DNA from: Mycolicibacterium pyrenivorans | GTDB lineage: Bacteria; Actinomycetota; Actinomycetes; Mycobacteriales; Mycobacteriaceae | Assembly: GCF_025821625.1 (NCBI RefSeq) | Contig: NZ_JACKSH010000277.1 | Coordinates: forward strand, 1-54,673 | Direction of reading: 5' to 3' | Length of the DNA: 54,673 nucleotides | In this document: positions 8,344 to 17,753 of the stretch, piece after piece | How positions within the stretch are numbered: position 1 is the first letter of the stretch | Layout: each line of letters begins with the position of its first letter | Made by a program: the position numbers and the translations under genes | The notes under the pieces: model-generated | What the model was told of the DNA's origin: nothing | The model's database searches: none | What the model saw: only the letters and a program-made list of their open reading frames with translations

Positions 8344-9611
8344 ACCGCGCCGCCGAACTCGCCCGGGAGCGCCTCGTCGTAATCCTCGAGTCCGACGAGG
8401 TCGTGGCCCATGCGGTCGCGTTTGGTCATCAGGTACCGGATGTTCTCGGCGTTGGCGCGCACCGGCAGCGGTACGCGCTCGATGATGTGCAGGCCGTACC
8501 CGTCGAGGCCGACCCTCTTGGCCGGGTTGTTGGTCAGCAGCCGCATCGACCGCACGCCCAGATCGACGAGGATCTGCGCCCCGATGCCGTAGTCGCGGGC
8601 GTCGGCGGGCAGGCCCAGCTTGAGGTTGGCGTCGACGGTGTCGTCACCGGCGTCCTGGAGTTGATAGGCCTGCAGCTTGTGCATCAACCCGATACCCCGC
8701 CCCTCGTGGCCGCGCATGTAGAGCACCACGCCGCGGCCCTCCCTGGCCACCATCGCCAGCGCGGCGTCGAGTTGCGGGCCGCAGTCACACCGGCGGGAAC
8801 CGAACACGTCGCCGGTCAGGCATTCGGAGTGGACCCGCACCAGTACGTCATGGCCGTCGCCGTGCGGGCCCGCGATGTCGCCGCGGACCAACGCGACATG
8901 CTCGACCTCGTCATAGATGCTGGTGTAGCCGACGGCCCGGAACTCGCCGTGACGGGTCGGGATGCGGGCCTCCGCGATGCGCTCGATGTGCTTTTCGTGC
9001 TTGCGCCGCCACTCGATCAGGTCGGCGATCGAGATCAGCGCCAGATTGTGATCGTCGGCGAACACCCGCAGCTCGTCGGTCTGCGCCATCGCGCCTTCGT
9101 CCTTCTGGCTGACGATCTCGCAGATCGTCCCCGCGGGCCGCAGCCCGGCCAGCCGGGCAAGGTCGACGGCAGCTTCGGTGTGCCCTGGACGACGCAGCAC
9201 GCCACCGTCCTTGGCGCGCAGCGGCACCACGTGCCCCGGTTTGGTGAAATCGTTGACGGTGCTGGACGGATCGGCGAGCAACCGCATCGTGGTGGCGCGG
9301 TCGGACGCTGAAATACCGGTCCCCACACCGACTTTCGCATCGACGGTGACGGTGTAGGCGGTTCCGTGCTTGTCCTGGTTCACCGCGTACATCGGCAGCA
9401 GGCCCAGCCGGTCGCAGATGTCCCCGTCGAGTGGCACGCACAGGTAGCCCGACGTGTAGCGGACCATGAACGCGACCAGTTCGGGAGTGGCCTTCTCGGC
9501 GGCGAAGATCAGGTCACCTTCGTTCTCGCGATCCTCATCGTCGATGACGACGACGGCCTTGCCTGCGGCGATGTCAGCCACCGCGCGCTCGACCGAATCC
9601 AGCCTCGTCAT
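8340..9611 (-). CDS. ribBA: Bifunctional DHBP synthase / GTP cyclohydrolase II
   Basis: 423 residues. The N-terminal half (about 1-200) is 3,4-dihydroxy-2-butanone 4-phosphate synthase with the acidic metal site DDEDRENEGDL and the catalytic GHTEAAVDLA region. The C-terminal half is GTP cyclohydrolase II with the zinc ligands in CLTGDVFGSRRCDCGPQ and the MRGHEGRGIGL loop. It supplies both branches of riboflavin synthesis (ribA2 in M. tuberculosis naming). The ATG at 9611 gives MTRLDSVERAV as in homologues and has a GGTGG-containing ribosome site just upstream. An in-frame extension to 9656 is not conserved and was rejected. The 158-nt spacer up to ribE holds nothing I recognise. Confidence 0.97.
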   Translation of the reverse strand: MTRLDSVERAVADIAAGKAVVVIDDEDRENEGDLIFAAEKATPELVAFMVRYTSGYLCVPLDGDICDRLGLLPMYAVNQDKHGTAYTVTVDAKVGVGTGISASDRATTMRLLADPSSTVNDFTKPGHVVPLRAKDGGVLRRPGHTEAAVDLARLAGLRPAGTICEIVSQKDEGAMAQTDELRVFADDHNLALISIADLIEWRRKHEKHIERIAEARIPTRHGEFRAVGYTSIYDEVEHVALVRGDIAGPHGDGHDVLVRVHSECLTGDVFGSRRCDCGPQLDAALAMVAREGRGVVLYMRGHEGRGIGLMHKLQAYQLQDAGDDTVDANLKLGLPADARDYGIGAQILVDLGVRSMRLLTNNPAKRVGLDGYGLHIIERVPLPVRANAENIRYLMTKRDRMGHDLVGLEDYDEALPGEFGGAV

Positions 9612-9769
9612 CTTCACCACCCTTGCCGGTTCCGGCTCGCCGGAACCCAGGAACACCTACAGGCCGTCCCTGCTGGGACTGCCTCTCAGTATGAACCACG
9701 CAGGGACATGAGTTATTGCCCGCCGGTTCCGCGGGCACAACCATGAGGTGGTCGGGACCACGATGACCG

Positions 9770-10381
9770 CTACCCGCTGGTGGGACCGTCTTTCTGGGCC
9801 AGCAGCCGCTCAACATACTTGGCGATGACGTCGACCTCGAGGTTCACGTGGGCGCCGACCTCGGCGCGGCCCAGCGTGGTCAGGTCCAGGGTGGTCGGAA
9901 TCAAGGACACCTCGAACCAGTCGTGTCCCAGGCCGGAGACGGTCAGCGACACCCCGTCGACGGTGATGGACCCCTTGTGCACGACGTATCGGGACAACGC
10001 CGCGGGGAGCGCGATGCGCACCACGGTCCAGTGTTCCGAGGGGGTCCGGGAGATGACGTGGCCGGTGCCGTCCACGTGGCCCTGGACGATGTGGCCGCCG
10101 AGACGGCTCTGCAGCGCCGCGGCGCGCTCCAGGTTCACCCAGGCTCCGACGTCGACACCCCGCAGGCTCGACCGGTTCAGTGTCTCGTCCATCACATCGG
10201 CGGAGAACGAGCCGTCGGCGAGGACGTCGACGACGGTCAGGCACACACCGTTGACCGCGATGGAGTCACCGTGTCCGGCGTCCGAGGTGACGATCGGCCC
10301 ACGGATGAGCAGACGGGCGGCGTCGCCGAGGTCCTCCCTGCCGACGACTTCGCCCAGCTCTTCGACGATTCCGGTGAACAC
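9770..10381 (-). CDS. ribE: Riboflavin synthase, alpha chain
   Basis: 203 residues, beginning with the diagnostic MFTGIVEELGEV. Two lumazine-binding barrels follow in tandem: about residues 1-95, and about 96-195 starting near GGHIVQGHVDGTG. It dismutates two lumazine molecules to riboflavin (called ribC in M. tuberculosis). It is transcribed away from lprG; the 153-nt divergent spacer has no FMN-riboswitch-like conserved core that I can see. Confidence 0.97.
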   Translation of the reverse strand: MFTGIVEELGEVVGREDLGDAARLLIRGPIVTSDAGHGDSIAVNGVCLTVVDVLADGSFSADVMDETLNRSSLRGVDVGAWVNLERAAALQSRLGGHIVQGHVDGTGHVISRTPSEHWTVVRIALPAALSRYVVHKGSITVDGVSLTVSGLGHDWFEVSLIPTTLDLTTLGRAEVGAHVNLEVDVIAKYVERLLAQKDGPTSG

Positions 10382-10534
10382 GCTGCCCAGCCTAGAGCGT
10401 CTGGTGCCCGAAGTTCGCGGCCGCGGGCAGCCCTGTTCGAGACGGACTGAAATCGCAGATCAGCAGCGATGTTGTCACTTCGGCGCAGGCACCGGGCAGC
10501 ACGTCCACACCGCTGTACCCACTACGATGCAGGC

Positions 10535-11239
10535 ATGCAGACCCGCCTTCTGGCGATCTTCGCCGCCCTTTTCGCCGTCATCGCCCTCGTTGCAGGGTGC
10601 TCCGGTTCGTCGTCCGAGGATTCCGCCAAGGAACTCCCCGACCCCGCCACCCTGTTGAAAGAGTCGAGCGGGACCACCAAGGCCCAGACCAGCGCGCACC
10701 TCAAGCTCTCGGTGCAGGGCCAGATCGCCGAACTGCCCGTCGAATCCCTCGAGGGTGAGCTGACCCAGACGCCCGCGGTCGCCGCCAAGGGCACCGCCGA
10801 CATCGTCTTCCTCGGTCAGCGCCTCCAGGGTGTCGACTTCGTGGTCTCCGACGGAGACCTCTACGCCGCGATCACGGCGGGGGGCAGCCTGTCGAATTTC
10901 GGGCCCGCGTCCGACATCTACGACGTGGCGGCCATCCTGAACCCCGATGTCGGGCTCGCCAACGTGCTGGCCGACTTCTCCGACGCCAAGGCCGACGGCC
11001 GCGAGACCGTCGAGGGCGTGGACACCGTGCGGATCACGGGCAACGTCACCGCCGACGCCGTCAACAAGATCTCCCCGCAGATCGCGGCGACCGGACCGGT
11101 CCCCGGCACCGCCTGGATCGCCGAGGACGGCGACCACGAACTGATGCAGGCCCGGTTGGAGCCCAGCCCCGGTAACAGCGTGACGATGACGCTGTCGAAT
11201 TGGGGCGAGCCGGTCAGCGTCGACAAACCAGCGGTGTGA
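10535..11239 (+). CDS. lprG: Lipoprotein LprG, lipid carrier
   Basis: 234 residues. Signal sequence with lipobox LVAGC (Cys22), then the LprG/LppX fold. Conserved stretches include ADIYDVAAILNPDVGLANVL and a C-terminal LSNWGE. Mycobacterial LprG binds triacylated lipids and glycolipids in a hydrophobic pocket and works with the P55 exporter to move them to the cell surface. ATG 10535 gives a clean signal peptide; earlier in-frame starts lack one. The stop overlaps the P55 start (TGATG-type junction at 11239), so the two are co-translated. Confidence 0.95.
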   Translation: MQTRLLAIFAALFAVIALVAGCSGSSSEDSAKELPDPATLLKESSGTTKAQTSAHLKLSVQGQIAELPVESLEGELTQTPAVAAKGTADIVFLGQRLQGVDFVVSDGDLYAAITAGGSLSNFGPASDIYDVAAILNPDVGLANVLADFSDAKADGRETVEGVDTVRITGNVTADAVNKISPQIAATGPVPGTAWIAEDGDHELMQARLEPSPGNSVTMTLSNWGEPVSVDKPAV

Positions 11240-12819
11240 TGCACGGCTCACCCGTGGCCACCACCTCGACGTCTTCGTCGACGAACCGCCGCATCGCGAT
11301 CAGCGCGGGCAGCCTCGCGGTGGTGCTCGGCGCGCTCGACACCTACGTCGTCGTCACGATCATGACCGACATCATGCGTGACGTCGGCATCGGCGTGAAT
11401 CAGATCCAGCGGGTCACCCCGATCATCACCGGATATCTGCTGGGCTACATCGCGGCGATGCCGCTGTTGGGGCGGGCGTCGGACCGATTCGGCAGAAAGA
11501 CGCTGATCCAGGTCAGCCTGGCCGGCTTCGCGCTCGGTTCGGTGATCACAGCGATGTCGACCGACCTCACCGTGCTGGTCATCGGCCGCGTCGTCCAGGG
11601 CACGGCCAGCGGGGCGCTGCTGCCGGTGACCCTGGCCCTGGCGGCCGACCTGTGGGCGGCGCGCAACCGCGCGGCGGTGCTCGGCGGTGTCGGTGCCGCT
11701 CAGGAACTCGGCAGCGTGCTCGGCCCGATCTACGGCATCGCGCTGGTGTGGCTGTTCGGCCACTGGCAGGCCGTGTTCTGGGTCAACGTGCCGCTGGCGG
11801 TGATCGCGATGGCGATGATCCACTTCAGCCTGCCCGGCCGGGAGAAGACCGATGATCCGCAGAAGGTCGACGTCGTCGGTGGCCTGCTGCTGGCCGTCGC
11901 CCTCGGCCTCGCCGTGATCGGGCTGTACAACCCGAAGCCCGACGGCAAGGAGGTGTTGCCCAGCTGGGGTGCGCCGGTGCTGATCGCCGCGGGCGTGGCG
12001 ACCATCGCGTTCTTCGTCTGGGAGAAGTTCGCGCGCACCCGGCTGCTGGAGCCGGCGGGGGTGCACTTCAGGCCGTTCCTTGCCGCGTTGGGCGCGTCGT
12101 TGGCCGCAGGCGCGGCGCTGATGGTGACGCTGGTCAACGTGGAGCTGTTCGGGCAGGGCGTCCTCGGCCAGGACCAGAACGAGGCCGCTTTCCTGCTGTT
12201 GCGCTTCCTGGTGGCGCTGCCGGTCGGGGCCCTGCTCGGCGGGTGGCTGGCCACCCGGATCGGCGACCGGATCGTCGCGTTCGCCGGCCTGCTGATCGCC
12301 GCCGCGGGCTATCTGCTGATCTCGAAATGGCCCGTCGACCTCCTTGCGGCGCGCCACGACCTCGGCCTGTTCAGCCTGCCGACACTGGACACCGACCTGG
12401 CGATCGCGGGCCTCGGCCTCGGCCTGGTGATCGGTCCGCTGACCTCGGCGACGCTGCGGGTGGTGCCGGCCGCCCAGCACGGCATCGCGTCGGCGGCCGT
12501 CGTGGTGGCGCGGATGATCGGCATGCTCATCGGCATCGCGGCGCTCAGCGCCTGGGGCCTGTACCGGTTCAACCAGCACCTGGCCAGCCTGCCCGCCAAC
12601 ACGGGCGGAAACACGCTCGCCGAGCGATTGACGGCCGAAGCAGGGAGGGTCCGCGAAGCCTACGTCCTGCAGTACGGCGAGATCTTTTCGATCACCGCGA
12701 TCGTGTGTGTCGTGGGCGCGGTGCTCGGCCTACTGATCAGTGCGCGCGACGAGCACGCCGAGGAACCCGACGCGGTCGGCGACCCTCAGCAGCGCTCGAG
12801 TCCGCGGCCCATCAGCTGA
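11239..12819 (+). CDS. p55: MFS exporter P55
   Basis: 526 residues with many hydrophobic segments and the MFS motif-A loop GRASDRFGRKT between TM2 and TM3. Family: DHA2-type drug/lipid exporters, here the lprG-linked P55 (Rv1410c) type. Known roles are triacylglyceride and lipid export with LprG and tolerance to some drugs. The ATG shares its A with the lprG stop codon. The 3' end overlaps the small convergent gene at 12786-12938 by 34 bp. Confidence 0.95.
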   Translation: MHGSPVATTSTSSSTNRRIAISAGSLAVVLGALDTYVVVTIMTDIMRDVGIGVNQIQRVTPIITGYLLGYIAAMPLLGRASDRFGRKTLIQVSLAGFALGSVITAMSTDLTVLVIGRVVQGTASGALLPVTLALAADLWAARNRAAVLGGVGAAQELGSVLGPIYGIALVWLFGHWQAVFWVNVPLAVIAMAMIHFSLPGREKTDDPQKVDVVGGLLLAVALGLAVIGLYNPKPDGKEVLPSWGAPVLIAAGVATIAFFVWEKFARTRLLEPAGVHFRPFLAALGASLAAGAALMVTLVNVELFGQGVLGQDQNEAAFLLLRFLVALPVGALLGGWLATRIGDRIVAFAGLLIAAAGYLLISKWPVDLLAARHDLGLFSLPTLDTDLAIAGLGLGLVIGPLTSATLRVVPAAQHGIASAAVVVARMIGMLIGIAALSAWGLYRFNQHLASLPANTGGNTLAERLTAEAGRVREAYVLQYGEIFSITAIVCVVGAVLGLLISARDEHAEEPDAVGDPQQRSSPRPIS

Positions 12820-12938
12820 GGCTTGTCGACCGGTCCGGAATCGCTGGAGGTCAGTCCCCGCCAGGCGTCCCGGATGACGGCCTTGATGCTGCGCGGGTCG
12901 ACCGGACTGATGCTGAGCCAGTCCTGCAGTGCAGTCAT
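12786..12938 (-). CDS. Small hypothetical protein, 50 residues
   Basis: ATG at 12936-12938 with AAAGGA 8 nt upstream, a good ribosome site. It encodes MTALQDWLSISPVDPRSIKA... and ends in ERC-stop. By my count 41 of 49 internal codons end in G or C, which fits real coding sequence here. No membrane segment; the product is soluble, with one C-terminal Cys. The last 34 bp lie antisense to the end of P55. I do not recognise the family. A chance ORF remains possible because it is short. Confidence 0.5.
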   Translation of the reverse strand: MTALQDWLSISPVDPRSIKAVIRDAWRGLTSSDSGPVDKPQLMGRGLERC

Positions 12939-13173
12939 GCTCGTTGTCCTTTGTTCGTGCTCACCATGCGCAACTCGTCGGTGAAAGCGCGATATTCCCG
13001 CCGGAGTCAGAATCCGGCACTGCACCGAGTGTACCGAGAGGGGGGCCCGCGACCGCTCCTCCGCGCGCCGAACGCGACGTGTGAAGCCGGACACAGGGAT
13101 CCGAGAGTGAACAGCACGGGCTCGATTGGGAAACGATTGGATAACAAGCGAAGAACGCTCGCGCCTCGGCGGG

Positions 13174-14175
13174 TCAGGCGGGCTTGAGGCTGAGCAGCAC
13201 GTCCGGTCCGAGGGCGTCGGTTCCGTCGAAGCGCCATCGCTGGGCGTGCGCGATGCTCAGCACCCCCACGTCATCGACGGCGGTGATGGGCCCACCCAGC
13301 AGAATCGGCGCGACGTAGGCGAGGATCCGGTCGATCGCACCGGCACGAAGGAATGCGCCCGCCAGTGTCGGACCACCCTCCAGCAGGACGTCGGTGCGGT
13401 CCGACAACGCCTTGATGACCTCATGGGGATCACGGGTGCGGATCACCATGGTCCGCGAATCGTCGTTGAGAACTCGTGCGTCCGGTGAGATCTCGCGCTG
13501 ACCTACGACCACCCGCAACGGCTGGTTCTCCGCGAGGCTGCCGTCGGGCAGGCGGGCGGTCAGCGCCGGGTCGTCGACGAAGATGGTGCCCGTGCCGACC
13601 ACGATCGCGTCCGCCGCCGCACGTCGGCGATGCACGTCGGCACGGGCGGCCTCGCTCGTGATCCACTGGCTCGTTCCGTCCGCGGCTGCGCTGCGACCGT
13701 CGACGCTGGTGGCGAATTTCCAAGTCACGTGCGGTAATCCGGTCCGTTGCTTGTGCAGCCACTCGCGCAGCGGCCCGCTGCCGACAGCGTCGGCCAACAC
13801 GCCGGCGGTAACATCGACGCCCGCCTCGGCCAGGCGCGTCGCGCCACCGGCCGCCGCCGGGTTGGGATCGGAAACGGCGTAGACGACCGAAGAAACCTGG
13901 GCTGCGACAAGCGCATCCACGCACGGCGGGGTGCGGCCGAAGTGGTTGCACGGTTCCAGTGTGACGACCGCGGTGCCGCCGACCGCCCGCCCGCCTGCCC
14001 GGCGCAGTGCCAGTACCTCGGCATGGGGACCGCCGGCCGGCGAGGTGGCGCCGACTCCGGCCACCTCCCCGTCTCGATCCAGGATGACCGCGCCCACAGG
14101 CGGATTCGGGTACGTTCGCCCCTTGACCCGGTCGGCCTGCTCGATGGCCGCCCGCATCGCGGCGTCGGGATTCAT
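13174..14175 (-). CDS. ribD: Bifunctional deaminase/reductase RibD (RibG)
   Basis: 333 residues. The N-terminal cytidine-deaminase-like domain carries the zinc site PHAEVLAL...EPCNHFGRTPPC; the C-terminal reductase domain follows from about residue 145 (KFATSVDGRSAA, VGTGTIFVDDPALTARL, LLEGGPTLAGAF). It carries out the second and third steps of the pyrimidine branch of riboflavin synthesis. ATG at 14175 overlaps the rpe stop (ATGA). It is the last gene of the minus-strand run that starts with the YhhN gene. The 235 nt between its stop and the small gene at 12938 hold no other feature I can support. Confidence 0.97.
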   Translation of the reverse strand: MNPDAAMRAAIEQADRVKGRTYPNPPVGAVILDRDGEVAGVGATSPAGGPHAEVLALRRAGGRAVGGTAVVTLEPCNHFGRTPPCVDALVAAQVSSVVYAVSDPNPAAAGGATRLAEAGVDVTAGVLADAVGSGPLREWLHKQRTGLPHVTWKFATSVDGRSAAADGTSQWITSEAARADVHRRRAAADAIVVGTGTIFVDDPALTARLPDGSLAENQPLRVVVGQREISPDARVLNDDSRTMVIRTRDPHEVIKALSDRTDVLLEGGPTLAGAFLRAGAIDRILAYVAPILLGGPITAVDDVGVLSIAHAQRWRFDGTDALGPDVLLSLKPA

Positions 14176-14870
14176 AGCGTCAGATGTTTGGAAGCGTCCG
14201 CGGCCCGCCGTCGCAGCGCCGCCACGGCCGCAGCGGGGTCCTCGGCGCTGTAGACGGCCGAACCGGCAACGAAGCAGTCGACGCCCGCCACGGCCGCCTG
14301 TTCGATCGTGTCGTCGTTGATGCCGCCGTCGATCTCGACGACGATCGTCAGCTCACCCGAATCGACGAGGCGGCGCAGGGTTCCGACCTTCGGCAGCACC
14401 TCCGGGATGAACTTCTGACCGCCGAAACCCGGTTCCACGGACATGATCAACACGGTGTCGAAGTCCCGCAGGATCTCCAGATAGGGCTCCACCGGCGTAC
14501 CCGGCTTGATCGCCAGGCCCGCCTTGGCTCCGGCGGCGCGGATGTCGCGGGCCACCTCCACGGGACGGTCCGTGGCCTCCGCGTGGAACGTCACGTTGTA
14601 GGCGCCCGCCTCCGCGTACGGCGGTGCCCAACGCTCCGGAGCGTCGATCATCAGATGACAGTCCATCGGAATGTCGGTGACCTTCAGCAGCGCTTCCACG
14701 ACCGGAAGACCCATCGTCAGGTTGGGCACGAAATGGTTGTCCATGACGTCGACGTGCAACCAGTCGGCGCCGCGTACCGCTTCGGCCTCGTCACCCAGCC
14801 GGGCGAAATCCGCGGCCAGAATCGACGGGGCTATCAGCGGGGTCGGACCATGTCCCGGCGCGTCACGCAT
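14172..14870 (-). CDS. rpe: Ribulose-phosphate 3-epimerase
   Basis: 232 residues, TIM barrel. Motifs: PSILAADFARLG, the metal/catalytic HVDVMDNHFVPNLT, DCHLMI, MSVEPGFGGQKF and EIDGGIN. It interconverts ribulose-5-phosphate and xylulose-5-phosphate in the pentose phosphate pathway, which also feeds the ribulose-5-P used by RibBA. The ATG at 14870 lies 5 nt after the rsmB stop; longer in-frame extensions run into rsmB and are not conserved. Confidence 0.98.
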   Translation of the reverse strand: MRDAPGHGPTPLIAPSILAADFARLGDEAEAVRGADWLHVDVMDNHFVPNLTMGLPVVEALLKVTDIPMDCHLMIDAPERWAPPYAEAGAYNVTFHAEATDRPVEVARDIRAAGAKAGLAIKPGTPVEPYLEILRDFDTVLIMSVEPGFGGQKFIPEVLPKVGTLRRLVDSGELTIVVEIDGGINDDTIEQAAVAGVDCFVAGSAVYSAEDPAAAVAALRRRAADASKHLTL

Positions 14871-14875
14871 GGGCG

Positions 14876-16261
14876 TCAGCCTACTTGCAGAGCCGCCGCG
14901 AACATCGCGTCGGTGCCGTGCCGGTGCGGCCACAGCTGGACGTAGGGCCCCGGACCGAGCCCTTCGGCCGGGGCGAACAGCGGCCGGGCGTCGAGAGCCT
15001 CCACCGGGTGCCTGCGCAGGGCGTCGGCAACCACCCCGACCGTCTCCACCAGGTGGGGCGAGCACGTCGCGTACAACACCACACCCCCGGGCCTGGTGAG
15101 CCGGATCGCGGATGCCAGCAGCTCGCGCTGCAGCTTCGCCAGCTGTGGCACGTCACCGGGCTGGCGGCGCCACCGCGCCTCCGGGCGACGGCGCAGGGCG
15201 CCGAGGCCCGTGCACGGTGCGTCGACGAGCACCCGGTCGAAGCCCGGCTCCAGCCCCGACTCACGGCCGTCGACGCGCACCACCTCGACCGGGAGACCCC
15301 TGGTGTTCTCCTCGACGAGATCGGCTCGCCGGGGCGCGGGCTCCACCGCGGTGACGGTGAGACCGTCGACGCCGGCGGCCTGGCCGATCGCGGCCAGCAG
15401 CGCGGTCTTACCCCCGGGTCCCGCGCACAGATCCAGCCATCGTCCACCGTCGTCCCCGCGCAGCGGCGCCAGCGTCACCGCCCGCGCCACGAGCTGGCTG
15501 CCCTCGTCCTGCACCAGCGCCACGCCGTCGCGCACCGATGCGAGCAATCCGGGATCGCCGCCGGCCAGATACACCGCGTACGGCGACAACCTGCCCACCG
15601 TGCCGTGCACCTGCTCGGCCAGCTCAGCGGCGGACAATGCGGTCGGCCTGGCGGCGAGGTGGACATCGGGACGGGCATCGTCGCTGGCCAGCAGCGCGGA
15701 CAGCTCCCCCGCATCCGCCCCGAGCGCGTCCGCGAAGGCCTGCGCGATCCATCGCGGATGCGCGTGCACGAACGCCTGATGCCCGACCGGGTCGGTCGAC
15801 GCGGGCGGGGCGAGTTCCTCGAGCCAGTCCGCTTCGTCGCGGCCGGCGATCTTGCGGAGCACACCGTTGACGAAACCGGCTCGTGCAGTGTCGAATTCGA
15901 GGCCGGCCTGCTCCACCGTCGTCGAAACCGCCGCGTGCTGGCCCACCCGGGTACGCAGCAGCTGGTAGGTGCCGAGCCGGAGTAGATCCAGCAACACCGG
16001 GTCGATCTTGTCGATGGTACGGCCCGCGGCATCGGCGATGACGGCGTCGAGCAGCCCCCGCGTGCGGCAGGTGCCGTAGGTCAGCTCCGTCGCGAAAGCC
16101 GCGTCGCGGCCGTGGATCCCGCGCTCGCGCAGGATCGCCGGCAGCGCCAGGTTGGCGTACGCGTCACGCTCGGAGACCGCCCGCAGGACGTCGAACGCCG
16201 CCCGCCGGGCGGGGTCGAGTTCCTTGCGTCTGGGTGGACGTCGTTTGCCGGGCCGGGTCAT
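14876..16261 (-). CDS. rsmB: 16S rRNA m5C methyltransferase RsmB (Fmu)
   Basis: 461 residues. An N-terminal NusB-like RNA-binding domain (about 15-150) precedes a Rossmann SAM-dependent methyltransferase (LDLCAGPGGKTALLA SAM loop). The two characteristic Cys motifs of RNA m5C methyltransferases are present: DAPCTGLGALRRRPE and YATCSPHLVE. In E. coli the target is C967 of 16S rRNA. Its ATG overlaps the fmt stop (ATGA), as often seen for fmt-rsmB. Confidence 0.97.
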   Translation of the reverse strand: MTRPGKRRPPRRKELDPARRAAFDVLRAVSERDAYANLALPAILRERGIHGRDAAFATELTYGTCRTRGLLDAVIADAAGRTIDKIDPVLLDLLRLGTYQLLRTRVGQHAAVSTTVEQAGLEFDTARAGFVNGVLRKIAGRDEADWLEELAPPASTDPVGHQAFVHAHPRWIAQAFADALGADAGELSALLASDDARPDVHLAARPTALSAAELAEQVHGTVGRLSPYAVYLAGGDPGLLASVRDGVALVQDEGSQLVARAVTLAPLRGDDGGRWLDLCAGPGGKTALLAAIGQAAGVDGLTVTAVEPAPRRADLVEENTRGLPVEVVRVDGRESGLEPGFDRVLVDAPCTGLGALRRRPEARWRRQPGDVPQLAKLQRELLASAIRLTRPGGVVLYATCSPHLVETVGVVADALRRHPVEALDARPLFAPAEGLGPGPYVQLWPHRHGTDAMFAAALQVG

Positions 16262-17190
16262 CGCGCGAGGTCGCTCTCGGCCAGCCGAGCGCCACGCGCC
16301 CAGTCGGCGGCCACCATCGGTTTCTTGCCCGGCGGCTGGATCCGGTCGAGCAGCACCGGATGTGATCCGGTGCCCACGCGGACACCGTCGCGGGTGATAC
16401 GGATCTCACCCGGCTCCAGGGCTTCCGGCGACTCGGCATCGACGGTGACCGGGCCGAGTTTGCACCGCAGATCGCCGATGACCGTCCACGCCCCCGGCGC
16501 AGGAGTGACGGCGCGGATCCGTCGCTCGACCACATGCGCGGGCAGATCCCACCGGATCCTGGCCTCGTCGACGGTGATCTTCGGCGCGACGGTGACGCCG
16601 TCGGCCGGTTGCGGCACCGCGGTCAGGATGCCGTCGGCGATGCCGTCGAGAGTCGATTCCAGCAGTGCCGCACCCGACACCGAGAGCCGCCCCAGCAGGT
16701 CACCCGCGGTGTCGGCCGGGCGGATCGTCTCGGTGACCACCCCGTACACCGGTCCCGAATCCAGGCTGCGTTCGATCAGAAACGTCGTCGCGCCGGTCAC
16801 CGAATCGCCCGCCGCGATGGCCGCCTGCACCGGAGCCGCGCCCCGCCACGCCGGCAGCAGGGAGAAGTGCAGGTTCACCCAGCCGTGGGCGGGCACCGCG
16901 AGCAACCCGTCCCCCAGCAGCGCCCCGTACGCGACGACCGCGCAGCAGTCCGGCGCCAACTCCGCCAACTCGGCGACGAACTCGGCGGAGTTCGGGCGGG
17001 AGGGTCGCAGCACCGGTACGCCGTTGTCCAGCGCGAGCTGTGCCACCGGTGACGGTGCGGGACGCCCGCGGCGACCCGCGGCGGCGTCCGGCCGGGTGAG
17101 CACCGCGATCACCTCGTGCCTGCTCGAGTCGAGGAGCCGACGCAACGACGGCAGTGCCGGCTCGGGGGTGCCGGCGAAGACAATGCGCAC
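16258..17190 (-). CDS. fmt: Methionyl-tRNA formyltransferase
   Basis: 310 residues. N-terminal formyltransferase domain with VFAGTPEPALPSL, the catalytic Asn-His region (GWVNLHFSLLPAWRGAAP) and the downstream Asp loop; C-terminal OB-like tRNA-binding domain from about residue 205. It formylates initiator Met-tRNA. GTG start at 17190, 29 nt downstream of the lemA stop. Coupled to rsmB. Confidence 0.98.
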   Translation of the reverse strand: MRIVFAGTPEPALPSLRRLLDSSRHEVIAVLTRPDAAAGRRGRPAPSPVAQLALDNGVPVLRPSRPNSAEFVAELAELAPDCCAVVAYGALLGDGLLAVPAHGWVNLHFSLLPAWRGAAPVQAAIAAGDSVTGATTFLIERSLDSGPVYGVVTETIRPADTAGDLLGRLSVSGAALLESTLDGIADGILTAVPQPADGVTVAPKITVDEARIRWDLPAHVVERRIRAVTPAPGAWTVIGDLRCKLGPVTVDAESPEALEPGEIRITRDGVRVGTGSHPVLLDRIQPPGKKPMVAADWARGARLAESDLAR

Positions 17191-17219
17191 CGAGCCAGTG
17201 TAGGGACGCGGTCACCGTG

Positions 17220-17753
17220 TCATCGAGGTGTCTGGTAGTACTCCCGCTCGGACACCCCGGCCAGCGGGGCGACGTACATCCACGGGATCGTGCTGAGCGA
17301 CCGATTCAACGTCGCCACCGCGTCGTTGTAGTACTGCCTGGCGAAGGCCAGTTTGTTCTCGGTGTCGGCCAGGTTCTCCTGAAGGTTCAGGAAGTTGGTC
17401 GAGGAGTTGAGCGCGGGATAGCTCTGTCCCAGCGCCAGCAGCGGCGCCAGCGCGGTGTCGAGATCCTTCTCGGCGGCGCTTCGCTGCGCGACGGACTTGC
17501 CGGTCGTCGCCGCCGCAAGTGCCGCGCGGGCGTTGGTCAGATGGTCCATGATGCCCTTCTCGTGCGCGGCGAACGTCTGCACGGTGTGTACCAGGCTGGG
17601 GATCAGCGAGGCCCGCCGCGTGAGCTCGACGTCGATGCCGGAGAGCGCCTCGGCGACCCGGACGTCGGCGGTGCGAATCTTGTTGTAGCCGGTGACGAAT
17701 CCGATCAGGACGAGGACCGCCAGGATCAGCACGACGATCAGCAGGAATTTCAC
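17220..17753 (-). CDS. lemA: LemA family protein
   Basis: 177 residues. One N-terminal membrane helix (about 3-22), then the LemA helical-bundle domain with YNKIRTADVRVAEALSGIDV, RRASLIPSLVHTVQ and a C-terminal ARQYYNDAVATLNRS. LemA proteins are membrane-attached with a long helical part outside; they often pair with a DUF2207 gene, as here. Their exact job is unknown. The GTG at 17753 forms a GTGA with the DUF2207 stop; a second GTG directly upstream (17754-17756) is equally usable. The ribosome site GGAGGTGG is formed by glycine codons at the end of the upstream gene. Confidence 0.9.
   Translation of the reverse strand: MKFLLIVVLILAVLVLIGFVTGYNKIRTADVRVAEALSGIDVELTRRASLIPSLVHTVQTFAAHEKGIMDHLTNARAALAAATTGKSVAQRSAAEKDLDTALAPLLALGQSYPALNSSTNFLNLQENLADTENKLAFARQYYNDAVATLNRSLSTIPWMYVAPLAGVSEREYYQTPR

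Noticed and set aside
9612..9769. Small genes between ribE and ribBA, as annotated in M. tuberculosis
   Set aside because: No open frame with a ribosome site and plausible codon use fits the 158 nt.
10382..10534. FMN riboswitch upstream of ribE
   Set aside because: The conserved RFN element cores are not visible on the minus strand of this spacer, nor upstream of ribBA.
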